A program made the translations under genes and the position numbers. Shown here in pieces: positions 16,593 through 24,317 of a DNA stretch of 64,000 nucleotides. Within the stretch, counting starts at the first letter, position 1, and each line of letters starts with the position of its first letter. The stretch comes from CAVUAF01 sp963739375. GTDB lineage: Bacteria > Acidobacteriota > Terriglobia > Terriglobales > Acidobacteriaceae. The DNA is taken from NCBI GenBank assembly GCA_963739375.1, contig CAVUAF010000014.1:434001-498000 (forward strand), given 5' to 3'. The notes below the pieces were generated by a model, which searched no databases, had not been told where the DNA came from, and saw only the letters and a list, made by a program, of their open reading frames with translations.

Positions 16593-19079
16593 CTAACGGG
16601 TTACGCGCTTTTGCGTGACGGCGCGACCCGTTCCGCCCTCGACCAAGACGGTATCATCGCGACTAAAGAAAGTCAACGAAGTGCCGGTCAAATTGCCCTT
16701 TTCGGCATCAAAAATGCTAGGCGGTCCACCTGTCAGCACGTACTTCCCGTCCGCAGCGGTGTAGACCAGCTTCTCGCCCGTGGCGTGCCGCTTGGGCGTC
16801 TCGATGCGCACCTGCCCCTGGGCCACGATCTGCTGCAACTGGCTGGGGGGCGCCGCGCCGCCGGGCGCGGCCGCCGCCGCCGAAGCCCGCGGCAGCAGCG
16901 TGACGTCGGCGCGCTCGGCGCTGACCGTGGCATCGCCCCCGCGCAGCACCACGCCCCCGGCGAGGTGCGCCTGGCGGTCGAGGTCGGAGTAGCTGAGCTG
17001 CCCCGCCATCACCGTGACCGGGGTGAGCTTCCCGCTCTTGTCGGTCTGGACGAAGGAAGTGGTGACGCGCGGTTGCCCGGCGGCCGCCACGGCCCGGGCC
17101 AGCAGTGAGCGCTTCTGGCGATCGAACTCGAGCAGCGGCGCCTCGACGATGTTGGCGTCCTGCCACAGGCGCGCGCCGCCGAGGAAGCGCGCGATGCCCG
17201 TCTGCCGGCTGGCGCTCAGCGATTGCGCGGTGACGTGCACGGGGGCGCCTGAACCGAGCAGGGCGCCGCCGGCGGCCGGCTTGAGGTCGGTGTAGGTGGT
17301 CTTGACCTCGCCCTGCGCGGTGACGTCGCCGGTGCGGCGGCTGAAGCGAATCGTGTTCGCCGCCAGCGTCAGGCCGCCGGATTCTCCCATTCCAGTCGCG
17401 CTGCCACTCGGCGAACCGGGAACCGGAGACGGAGAGTTGTCCACGTAGCGCGCGCCGCCGCTGAGCGCGAAGGTCTGGTCCGACGCGGTGTAGGTGGCCG
17501 ACGGCGCGGTGGCGCTGCGTGCGCCCTCCTGGTAATGGAAGTCGCCCCACTGTTGCAGGGTGGCCAGGGCACCGTCGGGCGCAAAGTCCACCTGCAGCTC
17601 GGCGCTGGTGGTGACGCGCTCGGGCTCGCCCGGCGTGGCGCTGACGATCCTGGCGTCGCCAGCGCCATGCAGCATTTTCGGCCGGTTGCTGGGGTGGAAG
17701 TTAGCGTCGAAGCGCGCGGCGGAGGCGGTGGTGGTCGTCGGCGCGCCCGGGCCGGCCGCCGGCTCGACCATCGTCAGCTGCGACGGGCCGGTGGTCCAGG
17801 CGCGCTCGAGGAACTTCCCGGCGCGGATATTGAGATCGAGGGTGGAGGCGGCGAGCTGTAGGTCCTGCGTTGCCGGCCGTTGGCCGTTGGTCGCGGGCGA
17901 ATTCCTGGCCCCTCGATTGCCGGCCGATGGCGGTGTTTTCTCCGCCAGCTTCACGTTCTCGGTAGCCCGGATGTGGGCCACGCGGTTGCGCGCGAGGAAG
18001 TCTACCTGCACGCGTCCCGCCTCGCCGTGCGTGGTCTTGGGCCCGGCAGCGTCGAAGACAGGGTGGCCGCTGAGGACGGCGGTGCGGAGCTCGTTTTTGG
18101 CGCCCATCGCGAGCTCGATCTCCCCGGCGTGGAAGTTGGCCGGGCGGGCGCCGGCGCGCTGTGCGGCGACGTTGCCGCTGGCGACCGCGCTCTCCACCGT
18201 GGTGTCGCGGCGGAAGAGGAGGCGGACGTGGTCGGCGGAGAAAGTGTCGGCGCCCCGCTGCCCGCGGACTTCATCCAGGGTGGCGGCCAGCGGCTCCTTG
18301 GTAATGACGCCGTGGGCCGCCGTGACTTCCGGCGGGACGCAGTCGGGGGGCGGGGTCGAAGTCACGGATGTCTTTTGCGCGGAAGCTGCGGCCGGCTCTG
18401 CCCGGGCGCCGTGCCCGTGGGGATTGGGGCAAGGCACGGTTCCAGCCGCCGCGAAGATGTGGATGTCGGACTCGATGGTCAGGGTGGCGGCGCTGGTGTC
18501 GTACCGCACCCCGCGCGCCTCGCCGTGCGCCTGCGGGGTCCGGAACTCGATGCGCTCGCGCGTCTCCGCGATCCCCGTCGTCTGATTGAAGACCAGGCCG
18601 CTGGTCTTGAGGTGGATGGGGTTCTTCAACTCCCGCGGCGGGGCCTGGTCGGGATGCTGCAGGCCGGAGGCGTCGCCCTCGAGGTCAATCTCGACCTCGC
18701 CGGGGGCGCTGAACGTGGCCGCCTGCGGGTCGTAGTCGAAGACCGTGCCGTAAATCTGGTCGAAGCGGTTCGCCTGCTTGCCGTAGACGATGATGGTGAC
18801 ATCGTGTAGCTCGGCGCGCTGCCCGGCCTTGTACTGGATGGTCTTGGCGGCGCTGATCTTGAACAGGGTGCGGTCGCCGACGGACTTGGAGAAGCTGAAG
18901 CCCTGCGCCGTCTGCTGGATTTCGATCCCCAGCTTTTTGGGGATCTCCCGGATCGCCTGGCGCACCCGGTAGCGCGCATAGAAAAAGGACCCCGCTACCA
19001 CCGCCAGCAGCAACACCGCCGCCACGGCAAACGTGAGGCGCAGCGTGCGCGGGGTGAGGGGCATGGGGACATCGTACAT
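16593..19079 (-). CDS. large LptC/LptA (OstA-like) LPS transport protein
   Basis: An ~828-residue single-pass periplasmic protein: N-terminal membrane anchor (FAVAAVLLLAVVAGSFFYARYR), then long beta-jellyroll repeats of the LptC/OstA kind. The first part (IQYKAGQRAELHDVTIIVYGK, TVFDYDPQAATFSAPGEVEIDLEG) resembles LptC, and the last part (QGQVRIETPKRHATGEKLVYTAADGKYVLTGGPPSIFDAEKGNLTGTSLTFFSRDDTVLVEGG) is LptA/OstA. It is about four times the length of either protein, so it looks like a fused, repeat-expanded bridge component. The start is uncertain: ATG at 19079 or 19064, neither with a good ribosome-binding site. Adjacent lptB supports the role. Confidence 0.85.
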   Translation of the reverse strand: MYDVPMPLTPRTLRLTFAVAAVLLLAVVAGSFFYARYRVRQAIREIPKKLGIEIQQTAQGFSFSKSVGDRTLFKISAAKTIQYKAGQRAELHDVTIIVYGKQANRFDQIYGTVFDYDPQAATFSAPGEVEIDLEGDASGLQHPDQAPPRELKNPIHLKTSGLVFNQTTGIAETRERIEFRTPQAHGEARGVRYDTSAATLTIESDIHIFAAAGTVPCPNPHGHGARAEPAAASAQKTSVTSTPPPDCVPPEVTAAHGVITKEPLAATLDEVRGQRGADTFSADHVRLLFRRDTTVESAVASGNVAAQRAGARPANFHAGEIELAMGAKNELRTAVLSGHPVFDAAGPKTTHGEAGRVQVDFLARNRVAHIRATENVKLAEKTPPSAGNRGARNSPATNGQRPATQDLQLAASTLDLNIRAGKFLERAWTTGPSQLTMVEPAAGPGAPTTTTASAARFDANFHPSNRPKMLHGAGDARIVSATPGEPERVTTSAELQVDFAPDGALATLQQWGDFHYQEGARSATAPSATYTASDQTFALSGGARYVDNSPSPVPGSPSGSATGMGESGGLTLAANTIRFSRRTGDVTAQGEVKTTYTDLKPAAGGALLGSGAPVHVTAQSLSASRQTGIARFLGGARLWQDANIVEAPLLEFDRQKRSLLARAVAAAGQPRVTTSFVQTDKSGKLTPVTVMAGQLSYSDLDRQAHLAGGVVLRGGDATVSAERADVTLLPRASAAAAAPGGAAPPSQLQQIVAQGQVRIETPKRHATGEKLVYTAADGKYVLTGGPPSIFDAEKGNLTGTSLTFFSRDDTVLVEGGTGRAVTQKRVTR

Positions 19080-19239
19080 TGAGTAATCGGGGGAGGAGTG
19101 GCGAGTTTCCGGGTTCGGTTTTCCGTGCCAGGCCGCAACTTTTGGGTGGGAAGTGAGTCTATAGCGGCAACGGGTGCGGCGTGGGCGCCGGTGGTGTGCC
19201 TGCGTGGCGTGGCCCGCCGACGGTGCTAGGATGGAACCA

Positions 19240-20187
19240 ATGTCTCCCCGCAGCAAGGTGAAGGCCGCGACGCGCAAGGCGGCGCCGCTTGGGCGACGCG
19301 CAGAGCCGAGCCCTAACGCAGCCCCGCGGCTCCCGACCGAGCTGGTGGTCATCACCGGCATGAGCGGCTCGGGCAAGGCCAACGTGTTGAAGGCCTTCGA
19401 GGACCTCGGCTACTACGCGGTGGACAACCTGCCGGTGGAGCTGATGCCGCGCTTCGCCGAGCTGGTAAAGCAATCCTCGGAAATCGACCGCGCGGCGCTG
19501 GTGGTGGACATCCGCGAGGGGCAGAAGCTGGGGCGTATCCCGCAGTATCTGCAGCAGCTCAAGCGGCAGCTCCACACCACGGTGGTGTTCCTGGAGGCCA
19601 GCGACGACGTGCTGGTGCGGCGCTTCAGCGAAACCCGCCGGCCGCATCCGCTGGGACGGGCGTCGGAGACGGTGAAGGCGTCGCTGGGCGCGGAACGCAA
19701 GCGCCTGGGGCCGCTGCGCGACATCGCCGACGTGGTCATCGACACCTCGAAATTCAACGTGCACGAGCTGCGCGCCCACATCCTGGAGCGCTTCCGGCGC
19801 GAGGCCACGGACAGGAACATCCTCGTCTCCTGCGTCAGCTTCGGCTACAAGCAGGGCGTGCCGGTGGACTCCGACCTGGTGTTCGACGTGCGCTTTCTGC
19901 CCAACCCGCACTTCGTGCCCGAGTTCCGGCCGCTCAGCGGGCGGCATCCCAAGGTGGCGAAGTACATCCGCTCGTTTCCGCAGACGCAGGAGTTCATCTC
20001 CCGCATCTCCGACCTGCTGGTCTACCTGCTGCCGCACTACGTGCGCGAAGGCAAGAGCTACCTGACCATCGCCTTTGGCTGCACCGGCGGGCAGCATCGC
20101 TCGGTGATGATCGCAGAGGAGGTCGCCAAGCGGCTGAAGAAGGCGGGGTACAACCTGAAGGTCGTGCATCGAGATTCGCCGAAATAG
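19240..20187 (+). CDS. rapZ: RNase adapter / nucleotide-binding protein RapZ (YvcJ)
   Basis: A 315-residue RapZ-family protein. In E. coli it presents GlmZ sRNA to RNase E; in Bacillus (YvcJ) it hydrolyses GTP. The N-terminal P-loop domain reads ITGMSGSGKANVLKAFEDLGYYAVDNLP. The C-terminal domain has SFGYKQGVPVDSDLVFDVRFLPNP and the FGCTGGQHRSVMIAEEVAKRL metabolite-binding motif. The Walker A Ser/Thr after Lys is Ala here. I take ATG 19240 because TAGGATGGA gives a spaced ribosome-binding site; ATG 19231 is possible. It is divergent from the lpt-rpoN-hpf block, the usual genomic partner. Confidence 0.95.
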   Translation: MSPRSKVKAATRKAAPLGRRAEPSPNAAPRLPTELVVITGMSGSGKANVLKAFEDLGYYAVDNLPVELMPRFAELVKQSSEIDRAALVVDIREGQKLGRIPQYLQQLKRQLHTTVVFLEASDDVLVRRFSETRRPHPLGRASETVKASLGAERKRLGPLRDIADVVIDTSKFNVHELRAHILERFRREATDRNILVSCVSFGYKQGVPVDSDLVFDVRFLPNPHFVPEFRPLSGRHPKVAKYIRSFPQTQEFISRISDLLVYLLPHYVREGKSYLTIAFGCTGGQHRSVMIAEEVAKRLKKAGYNLKVVHRDSPK

Positions 20188-20194
20188 GCCGGCG

Positions 20195-20258
20195 GTAAGC
20201 CCTAAGCCCTAAGCTCCAAGCTCTAAGCCGTAAGCTTAAGGCTTGCAGCTTGCAGCTC
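20195..20258. repeat. 7-bp tandem repeat (TAAGCCC / AAGCTCT) with complementary arm
   Basis: Units TAAGCCC, TAAGCTC, AAGCTCT, AAGCCGT run into the partly complementary GCTTAAGGCTTGCAGCTTGCAGC, between rapZ and the ABC exporter gene. Confidence 0.8.
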
Positions 20259-20295
20259 ATGAAAGAGTGCGGCGCGATGGGGCAATCCAGTAGAA

Positions 20296-22245
20296 TTGAG
20301 CCTTGTTTTGCCGGAAATCCAACCTGCGCGGCGGGCGAAACGGCCCGGCGGACGCGGCTTTGAGCGAGCCGAGATGCGCCAGCTAGGCCGCCTGCTCCAC
20401 TACGTCAAGCCCTACGGAGTCCAGCTCGGCGGCTCGGTGGTGCTGATGATGCTGGTGGGGCTGCTGGACGCGTTCCGCGTGCTGCTCATCGGCCCCATCT
20501 TCGACCGCGTGCTCAATCCCGGCACGCAAGGCGGCACGCTGCCGCTGTTTCGCCTGCCCGGCTCGCTCACCACGGTGGACCTGCGGCTGTTCGTCCCCGA
20601 GCACTTCCACAATCCCTGGACGATGGTGGCGTTCGCCCTGGTGGTGGCGACGGTGCTGAAAGGCATCTTCGACTACCTGGGCACGTACCTGGTGAACTAC
20701 GCCGGGTTCGGCATGATCACCGACCTGCGCAACGAGCTGTACGCCTCGATCCTGCGGCGCAGCGTGGCCTTTTTTCAGCGCAACCCCACGGGCCAACTGC
20801 TGTCGACCATCGTGAACGACATCGAGCGGGTGCAGTTCGCGATGTCGAACGTGCTGGCCGAATTCCTGCAGCAGTTGTTCACCCTGCTGTTCACGGCGGT
20901 GGTGGTGGTGCTGCTGGGCGGGAAGCTGGCGTGGGTGCTGCTGCTGTTTGTCCCGGTGATCGTCGTGTCGGCGCGGCGCATCGGGCAGCGGGTGCGGCAC
21001 GCGACCCGCAAAGGCCAGGACAAGCTGGCCGACATCCAGAACATCCTGCACGAAACCATCACCGGCAACCGCATCGTGAAGGCGTTCGGGATGGAGCTAT
21101 GGGAGCTGGTGCGCTTCCGCGGGGCGGCGCGGCGGCTGCTCCGCGCCAACCTGCGCTCGGTGAGCGCCGCGGCCATCAGCTCGCCGGTGATGGACATCCT
21201 GGGGGCGGTGGCGGTGGCGGTGCTGCTGTGGCTGGGGCGCGACCAGATCAATCACCGCGTCTTCACCGCCGGCACCTTCCTGGTGTTCATCGTGGCGGTG
21301 TTCAAGCTGTACGAGCCGGTGCGGAAGTTCGCCCTCTTCTACAACAACTTCCAGCAGGCGCTGGGGGCGTCGTCGGAGATCTTCGCGGTGATGGACGCGG
21401 AGGACGAGGTGCGGGACAAGCCGGGGGCGGGGGTGCTGCCGCCGTTTCGCGAGAGCGTGCAGTTCGAGGGCGTCAGCTTCGGCTACGAGGACGAGGAGCG
21501 CTCGGTGCTGCGCGACGTCAACCTGGAAGTGCGGCGCGGCGAGGTGGTGGCCATCGTGGGGTCGAGCGGCGCGGGGAAATCGACCCTGGTGCACCTCATC
21601 CCGCGCTTCTTCGACGTCAGCGGCGGGGCGCTGCGGCTGGACCGCACGGACGTGCGTGACGTCACCGTGGCGTCGCTGCGGGCGCAGGTGGGGATCGTGA
21701 CCCAGGAGACGATCCTGTTCAACGACACGGTGCGCAACAACATCGCCTACGGGCAGCCGCAGGTGACGGACGCGGCGGTGATGGCGGCGGCGCAGGCGGC
21801 GCTGGCGCACGACTTCATTCGCCAACTGCCCGAGGGCTACAACACGATGATCGGGGAGCGCGGGTTGCGGCTGAGCGGCGGCGAGCGGCAGCGGCTGGCA
21901 ATTGCGCGCGCGCTGCTGAAGAACGCGCCTATCCTCATCCTGGACGAGGCCACGTCGGCGCTGGACACGGAGAGCGAGTCGCTGGTGCAATCGGCCTTGC
22001 AGAACCTGATGGCGGGCCGTACCGTGTTCGTGATCGCGCACCGCCTGACCACGGTGCGGCGCGCGGACCGCATCGTGGTGCTGGAGGGCGGCACCATCGA
22101 AGACATCGGGGCGCACGAAGAACTGATGAGCCGGCTGGGGACCTACCGCCGGCTGTATGCGTTGCAGTTTGCCGAGCGCGAACCGGGCCCCAACGGCGCC
22201 GAGAAACCGCTGGCGCCGGTGGAGAGCGAAGGAGCGGAAAGCTAG
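20296..22245 (+). CDS. ABC-type exporter with fused ATPase, MsbA/lipid A-flippase-like
   Basis: A 649-residue half-transporter: about six membrane helices (residues ~35-330), then the nucleotide-binding domain with Walker A VGSSGAGKSTLVHL, Q-loop TQETILF, signature LSGGERQRLAIARALL, Walker B ILILDEATSALD and the H-loop IAHRLTTV. Overall order and the YDLRNELYASILRRSVAFFQRNPTGQLLS-type intracellular loop match MsbA/LmrA lipid exporters. The start is uncertain: TTG 20296 gives the longest frame, while ATG 20374 (MRQLGRLLHYVKPY) would be the minimal protein. Its TAG shares a base with the GTG start of yicC, indicating an operon. Confidence 0.9.
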   Translation: MSLVLPEIQPARRAKRPGGRGFERAEMRQLGRLLHYVKPYGVQLGGSVVLMMLVGLLDAFRVLLIGPIFDRVLNPGTQGGTLPLFRLPGSLTTVDLRLFVPEHFHNPWTMVAFALVVATVLKGIFDYLGTYLVNYAGFGMITDLRNELYASILRRSVAFFQRNPTGQLLSTIVNDIERVQFAMSNVLAEFLQQLFTLLFTAVVVVLLGGKLAWVLLLFVPVIVVSARRIGQRVRHATRKGQDKLADIQNILHETITGNRIVKAFGMELWELVRFRGAARRLLRANLRSVSAAAISSPVMDILGAVAVAVLLWLGRDQINHRVFTAGTFLVFIVAVFKLYEPVRKFALFYNNFQQALGASSEIFAVMDAEDEVRDKPGAGVLPPFRESVQFEGVSFGYEDEERSVLRDVNLEVRRGEVVAIVGSSGAGKSTLVHLIPRFFDVSGGALRLDRTDVRDVTVASLRAQVGIVTQETILFNDTVRNNIAYGQPQVTDAAVMAAAQAALAHDFIRQLPEGYNTMIGERGLRLSGGERQRLAIARALLKNAPILILDEATSALDTESESLVQSALQNLMAGRTVFVIAHRLTTVRRADRIVVLEGGTIEDIGAHEELMSRLGTYRRLYALQFAEREPGPNGAEKPLAPVESEGAES

Positions 22246-23147
22246 TGGCGGTACGGTCCATGACGGGATTCGCGCAGGTGAAGAGCGCCGGCGCGGGGCG
22301 GGAAGGCGCGCCGGGCATGGCCTTCACGCTGGCCATGAAGTCGGTGAACCACCGCTTCCTCGACCTGCAACTGCGGCTGCCGTCCGATACCGACGCGCTG
22401 GAGATGAAGCTGCGGCGGCTGTTGAAGGACAAGCTGGCGCGCGGCCACGTCGAGTTGACGCTGAGCCTCGACCGCAGCGGCGAGGAGGCGTTCGCGCTCA
22501 ACCAGCAGTTGGTGGGCGGCTACCTGGCGGCGTTTCGCGCGGCGGCGACGGAGTTCGGCGTCCACGCCGAGCCCGACCTCAATGTGGTGCTGCGCATTCC
22601 CGGGGCCCTGGGCGCCACCTCCGACGGCCTGGATGGCGCGTTTGAAGCGGCCGTGCTGGCGGCGGCGGAAGCGGCGATCGGCAAGCTCAACGCGATGCGC
22701 GAGCACGAGGGCGAAGACATCGAGCGCGAGCTGCGCCAGCGCATGCAGCGCCTGCGCGCCGCAACCGAGGAGATCGGACGGCTGCGCGGGGTGGTGCTGA
22801 AGGCGCACTACGAGAAGCTGCAGACGCGCATGAAAGAGCTGCTGGGCGCGCAGGTGGAGCCGGAGCGCCTGCTGCAGGAGGCCGCCATGATGGCCGAGCG
22901 CGGCGACATCCAGGAAGAGATCGTGCGCCTGAACACCCACATCGACCATTTCCTGGGGCTGCTGGACAGCGGGCACGAAATCGGCAAGAAGCTGGACTTC
23001 CTGCTCCAGGAAATGAACCGCGAGGCCAATACCCTGCTCTCCAAGACCTCGGGCGTAGTCGGCGAAGCGCTGCGCCTCACCGAGCTGGGGCTGGAGATGA
23101 AGGCGCAGGTGGAGAAGGCACGAGAGCAGGCGCAGAACATAGAGTAG
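22245..23147 (+). CDS. YicC-family endoribonuclease
   Basis: A 300-residue YicC/YloC-like protein. Members have been described as endoribonucleases acting on structured RNAs. It shows the N-terminal signature VRSMTGFAQ and MKSVNHRFLDLQLRLP, and the C-terminal block DIQEEIVRLNTHIDHFLGLL ... GKKLDFLLQEMNREANTLLSKT, which is strictly conserved in the family. GTG start overlapping the upstream stop. Upstream of gmk, as in most bacteria where yicC-gmk-rpoZ form a unit. Confidence 0.95.
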   Translation: MAVRSMTGFAQVKSAGAGREGAPGMAFTLAMKSVNHRFLDLQLRLPSDTDALEMKLRRLLKDKLARGHVELTLSLDRSGEEAFALNQQLVGGYLAAFRAAATEFGVHAEPDLNVVLRIPGALGATSDGLDGAFEAAVLAAAEAAIGKLNAMREHEGEDIERELRQRMQRLRAATEEIGRLRGVVLKAHYEKLQTRMKELLGAQVEPERLLQEAAMMAERGDIQEEIVRLNTHIDHFLGLLDSGHEIGKKLDFLLQEMNREANTLLSKTSGVVGEALRLTELGLEMKAQVEKAREQAQNIE

Positions 23148-23214
23148 TTGCCAGTTGCCGGTTGTCAGTCACGACGGCTTACGAACTGGCAACTGACAAC
23201 TGGCAACTGACTAC
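23147..23214. repeat. 7-bp tandem repeat with complementary arms (AGTTGCC / GGCAACT)
   Basis: Left arm TTGCCAGTTGCCGGTTGTCAG, spacer of ~15 bp, right arm AACTGGC-AACTGAC-AACTGGC-AACTGAC. Lies between yicC and gmk inside an operon and overlaps the yicC stop region. Confidence 0.88.
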
Positions 23215-23223
23215 TATCCACCG

Positions 23224-23916
23224 ATGTCCACCGTTTTCATCATCTCGGCGCCGTCGGGATCGGGAAAGAGCACGCTGGTGGCGGAGCTGCGGCGGGCGGT
23301 GGCCAACCTGGATTTTTCCATCTCCTACACCACGCGGGCGCCGCGGGGCTCGGAGCACGACGGGCGGGAGTACTTCTTCATCGGGCGCGAGCAGTTCGAG
23401 GCCATGATCCGGGGCGACGAGTTCCTGGAGTACGCCAACGTCTTCGGCAACTACTACGGGACGGCGCGGCGCTTCGTGACCGAGGCGGCGCAGGCGGGGC
23501 ACGACCTGCTGCTCGATATCGACGTCCAGGGAGCGGCGCAGATCAAGCAGAAGCTGCCGCAGGCGGTGAGCATCTTCGTGCTGCCGCCGTCGCGCGACGA
23601 GCTGGAACGGCGGCTGCGGCGGCGCAGCGAGGCCGAGGGCGTGCGCAACGAGGGGGTCATCCGCCGCCGCCTGCTGACGGCCACGAAAGAGATTGAGAAC
23701 TGGCGGAACTATGACTATATTCTGGTGAACGACCGCCTTGAACAGTCCATCGACGAGTTGAAGGCTGTAGTGTTGGCCGAACGTCTGGGACGCCAGCCGG
23801 CCGGCAAGCAGCAGCAGAAGATGGTGGAGACGGCCGAACGGTGCCGGCGGCGGAATGCGCGGGACCGAATCCAGGGGACGCTGCGGTCGTTCGGCCTGAG
23901 CGACGCGGCAGAATGA
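23224..23916 (+). CDS. gmk: guanylate kinase
   Basis: A 230-residue GMP kinase that makes GDP from GMP and ATP. The P-loop is SAPSGSGKSTLV, and the GMP-binding segment is SISYTTRAPRGSEHDGREYFFI. GTARRFVTEAAQAGHDLLLDIDVQGA and RRLLTATKEIENWRNYDYILVNDRL follow. The C-terminus is ~25 residues longer than E. coli Gmk and basic. Its stop overlaps a possible upstream rpoZ start (ATGA at 23913), consistent with coupled translation. Confidence 0.97.
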   Translation: MSTVFIISAPSGSGKSTLVAELRRAVANLDFSISYTTRAPRGSEHDGREYFFIGREQFEAMIRGDEFLEYANVFGNYYGTARRFVTEAAQAGHDLLLDIDVQGAAQIKQKLPQAVSIFVLPPSRDELERRLRRRSEAEGVRNEGVIRRRLLTATKEIENWRNYDYILVNDRLEQSIDELKAVVLAERLGRQPAGKQQQKMVETAERCRRRNARDRIQGTLRSFGLSDAAE

Positions 23917-23939
23917 AGTCGAGGTGCGGCGTGAGAGAC

Positions 23940-24176
23940 ATGACGCGATTGATGGAAGGCTTTGACAGCAACTACCGCTACATTCTGGTAGCGGCGCGGC
24001 GGGCGCGGCAGCTCCAGGCGGGCGCCAAGCCCATGGTGGAGATCAACTCCCGCAAGCCCTGCCGGATCGCCCGCGAAGAGATTGCGGCCGGCAAAGTGAA
24101 GTGGACGCTGACCGAGCCGAAGAAGCCGGTCGAGGTGGCCAGCGAGCTGCTCGACCGCGCTCTGGGCCAACCGTAA
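23940..24176 (+). CDS. rpoZ: DNA-directed RNA polymerase omega subunit
   Basis: A ~78-residue omega subunit that helps assemble the RNA polymerase beta' subunit. It contains the family motif DSNYRYILVAARRARQLQAGAKP followed by KPCRIAREEIAAGKVKW. I place the start at ATG 23940 (GAGAG just upstream). ATG 23913, which overlaps the gmk stop, would add nine residues and is also plausible. The position after gmk is conventional. A GC-rich hairpin follows. Confidence 0.9.
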   Translation: MTRLMEGFDSNYRYILVAARRARQLQAGAKPMVEINSRKPCRIAREEIAAGKVKWTLTEPKKPVEVASELLDRALGQP

Positions 24177-24186
24177 AGTTCCCCTG

Positions 24187-24232
24187 CCGCCCTCGCCTCG
24201 GTAGCTGACGGCGCGAGGGCGGTCGTGTTTGT
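24187..24232 (+). terminator. probable terminator after rpoZ
   Basis: A 10-bp perfect stem CCGCCCTCGC / GCGAGGGCGG (24187-24196 with 24213-24222) followed by TCGTGTTTGT, 10 bp after the rpoZ stop. The T-tract is weak, so termination efficiency is uncertain. Confidence 0.55.
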
Positions 24233-24317
24233 GGGCGCGGCCGGCCGGCCGCCCTTGACAACGGCGCTCGCGACAGGCAGATTGCGGCGGCAGGAAATTC
24301 AGGTCAGGAAGACAGCC

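Noticed and set aside
20195..20258. Rho-independent terminator after rapZ.
   Set aside because: The hairpin exists but belongs to the tandem-repeat family and has no T-tract.
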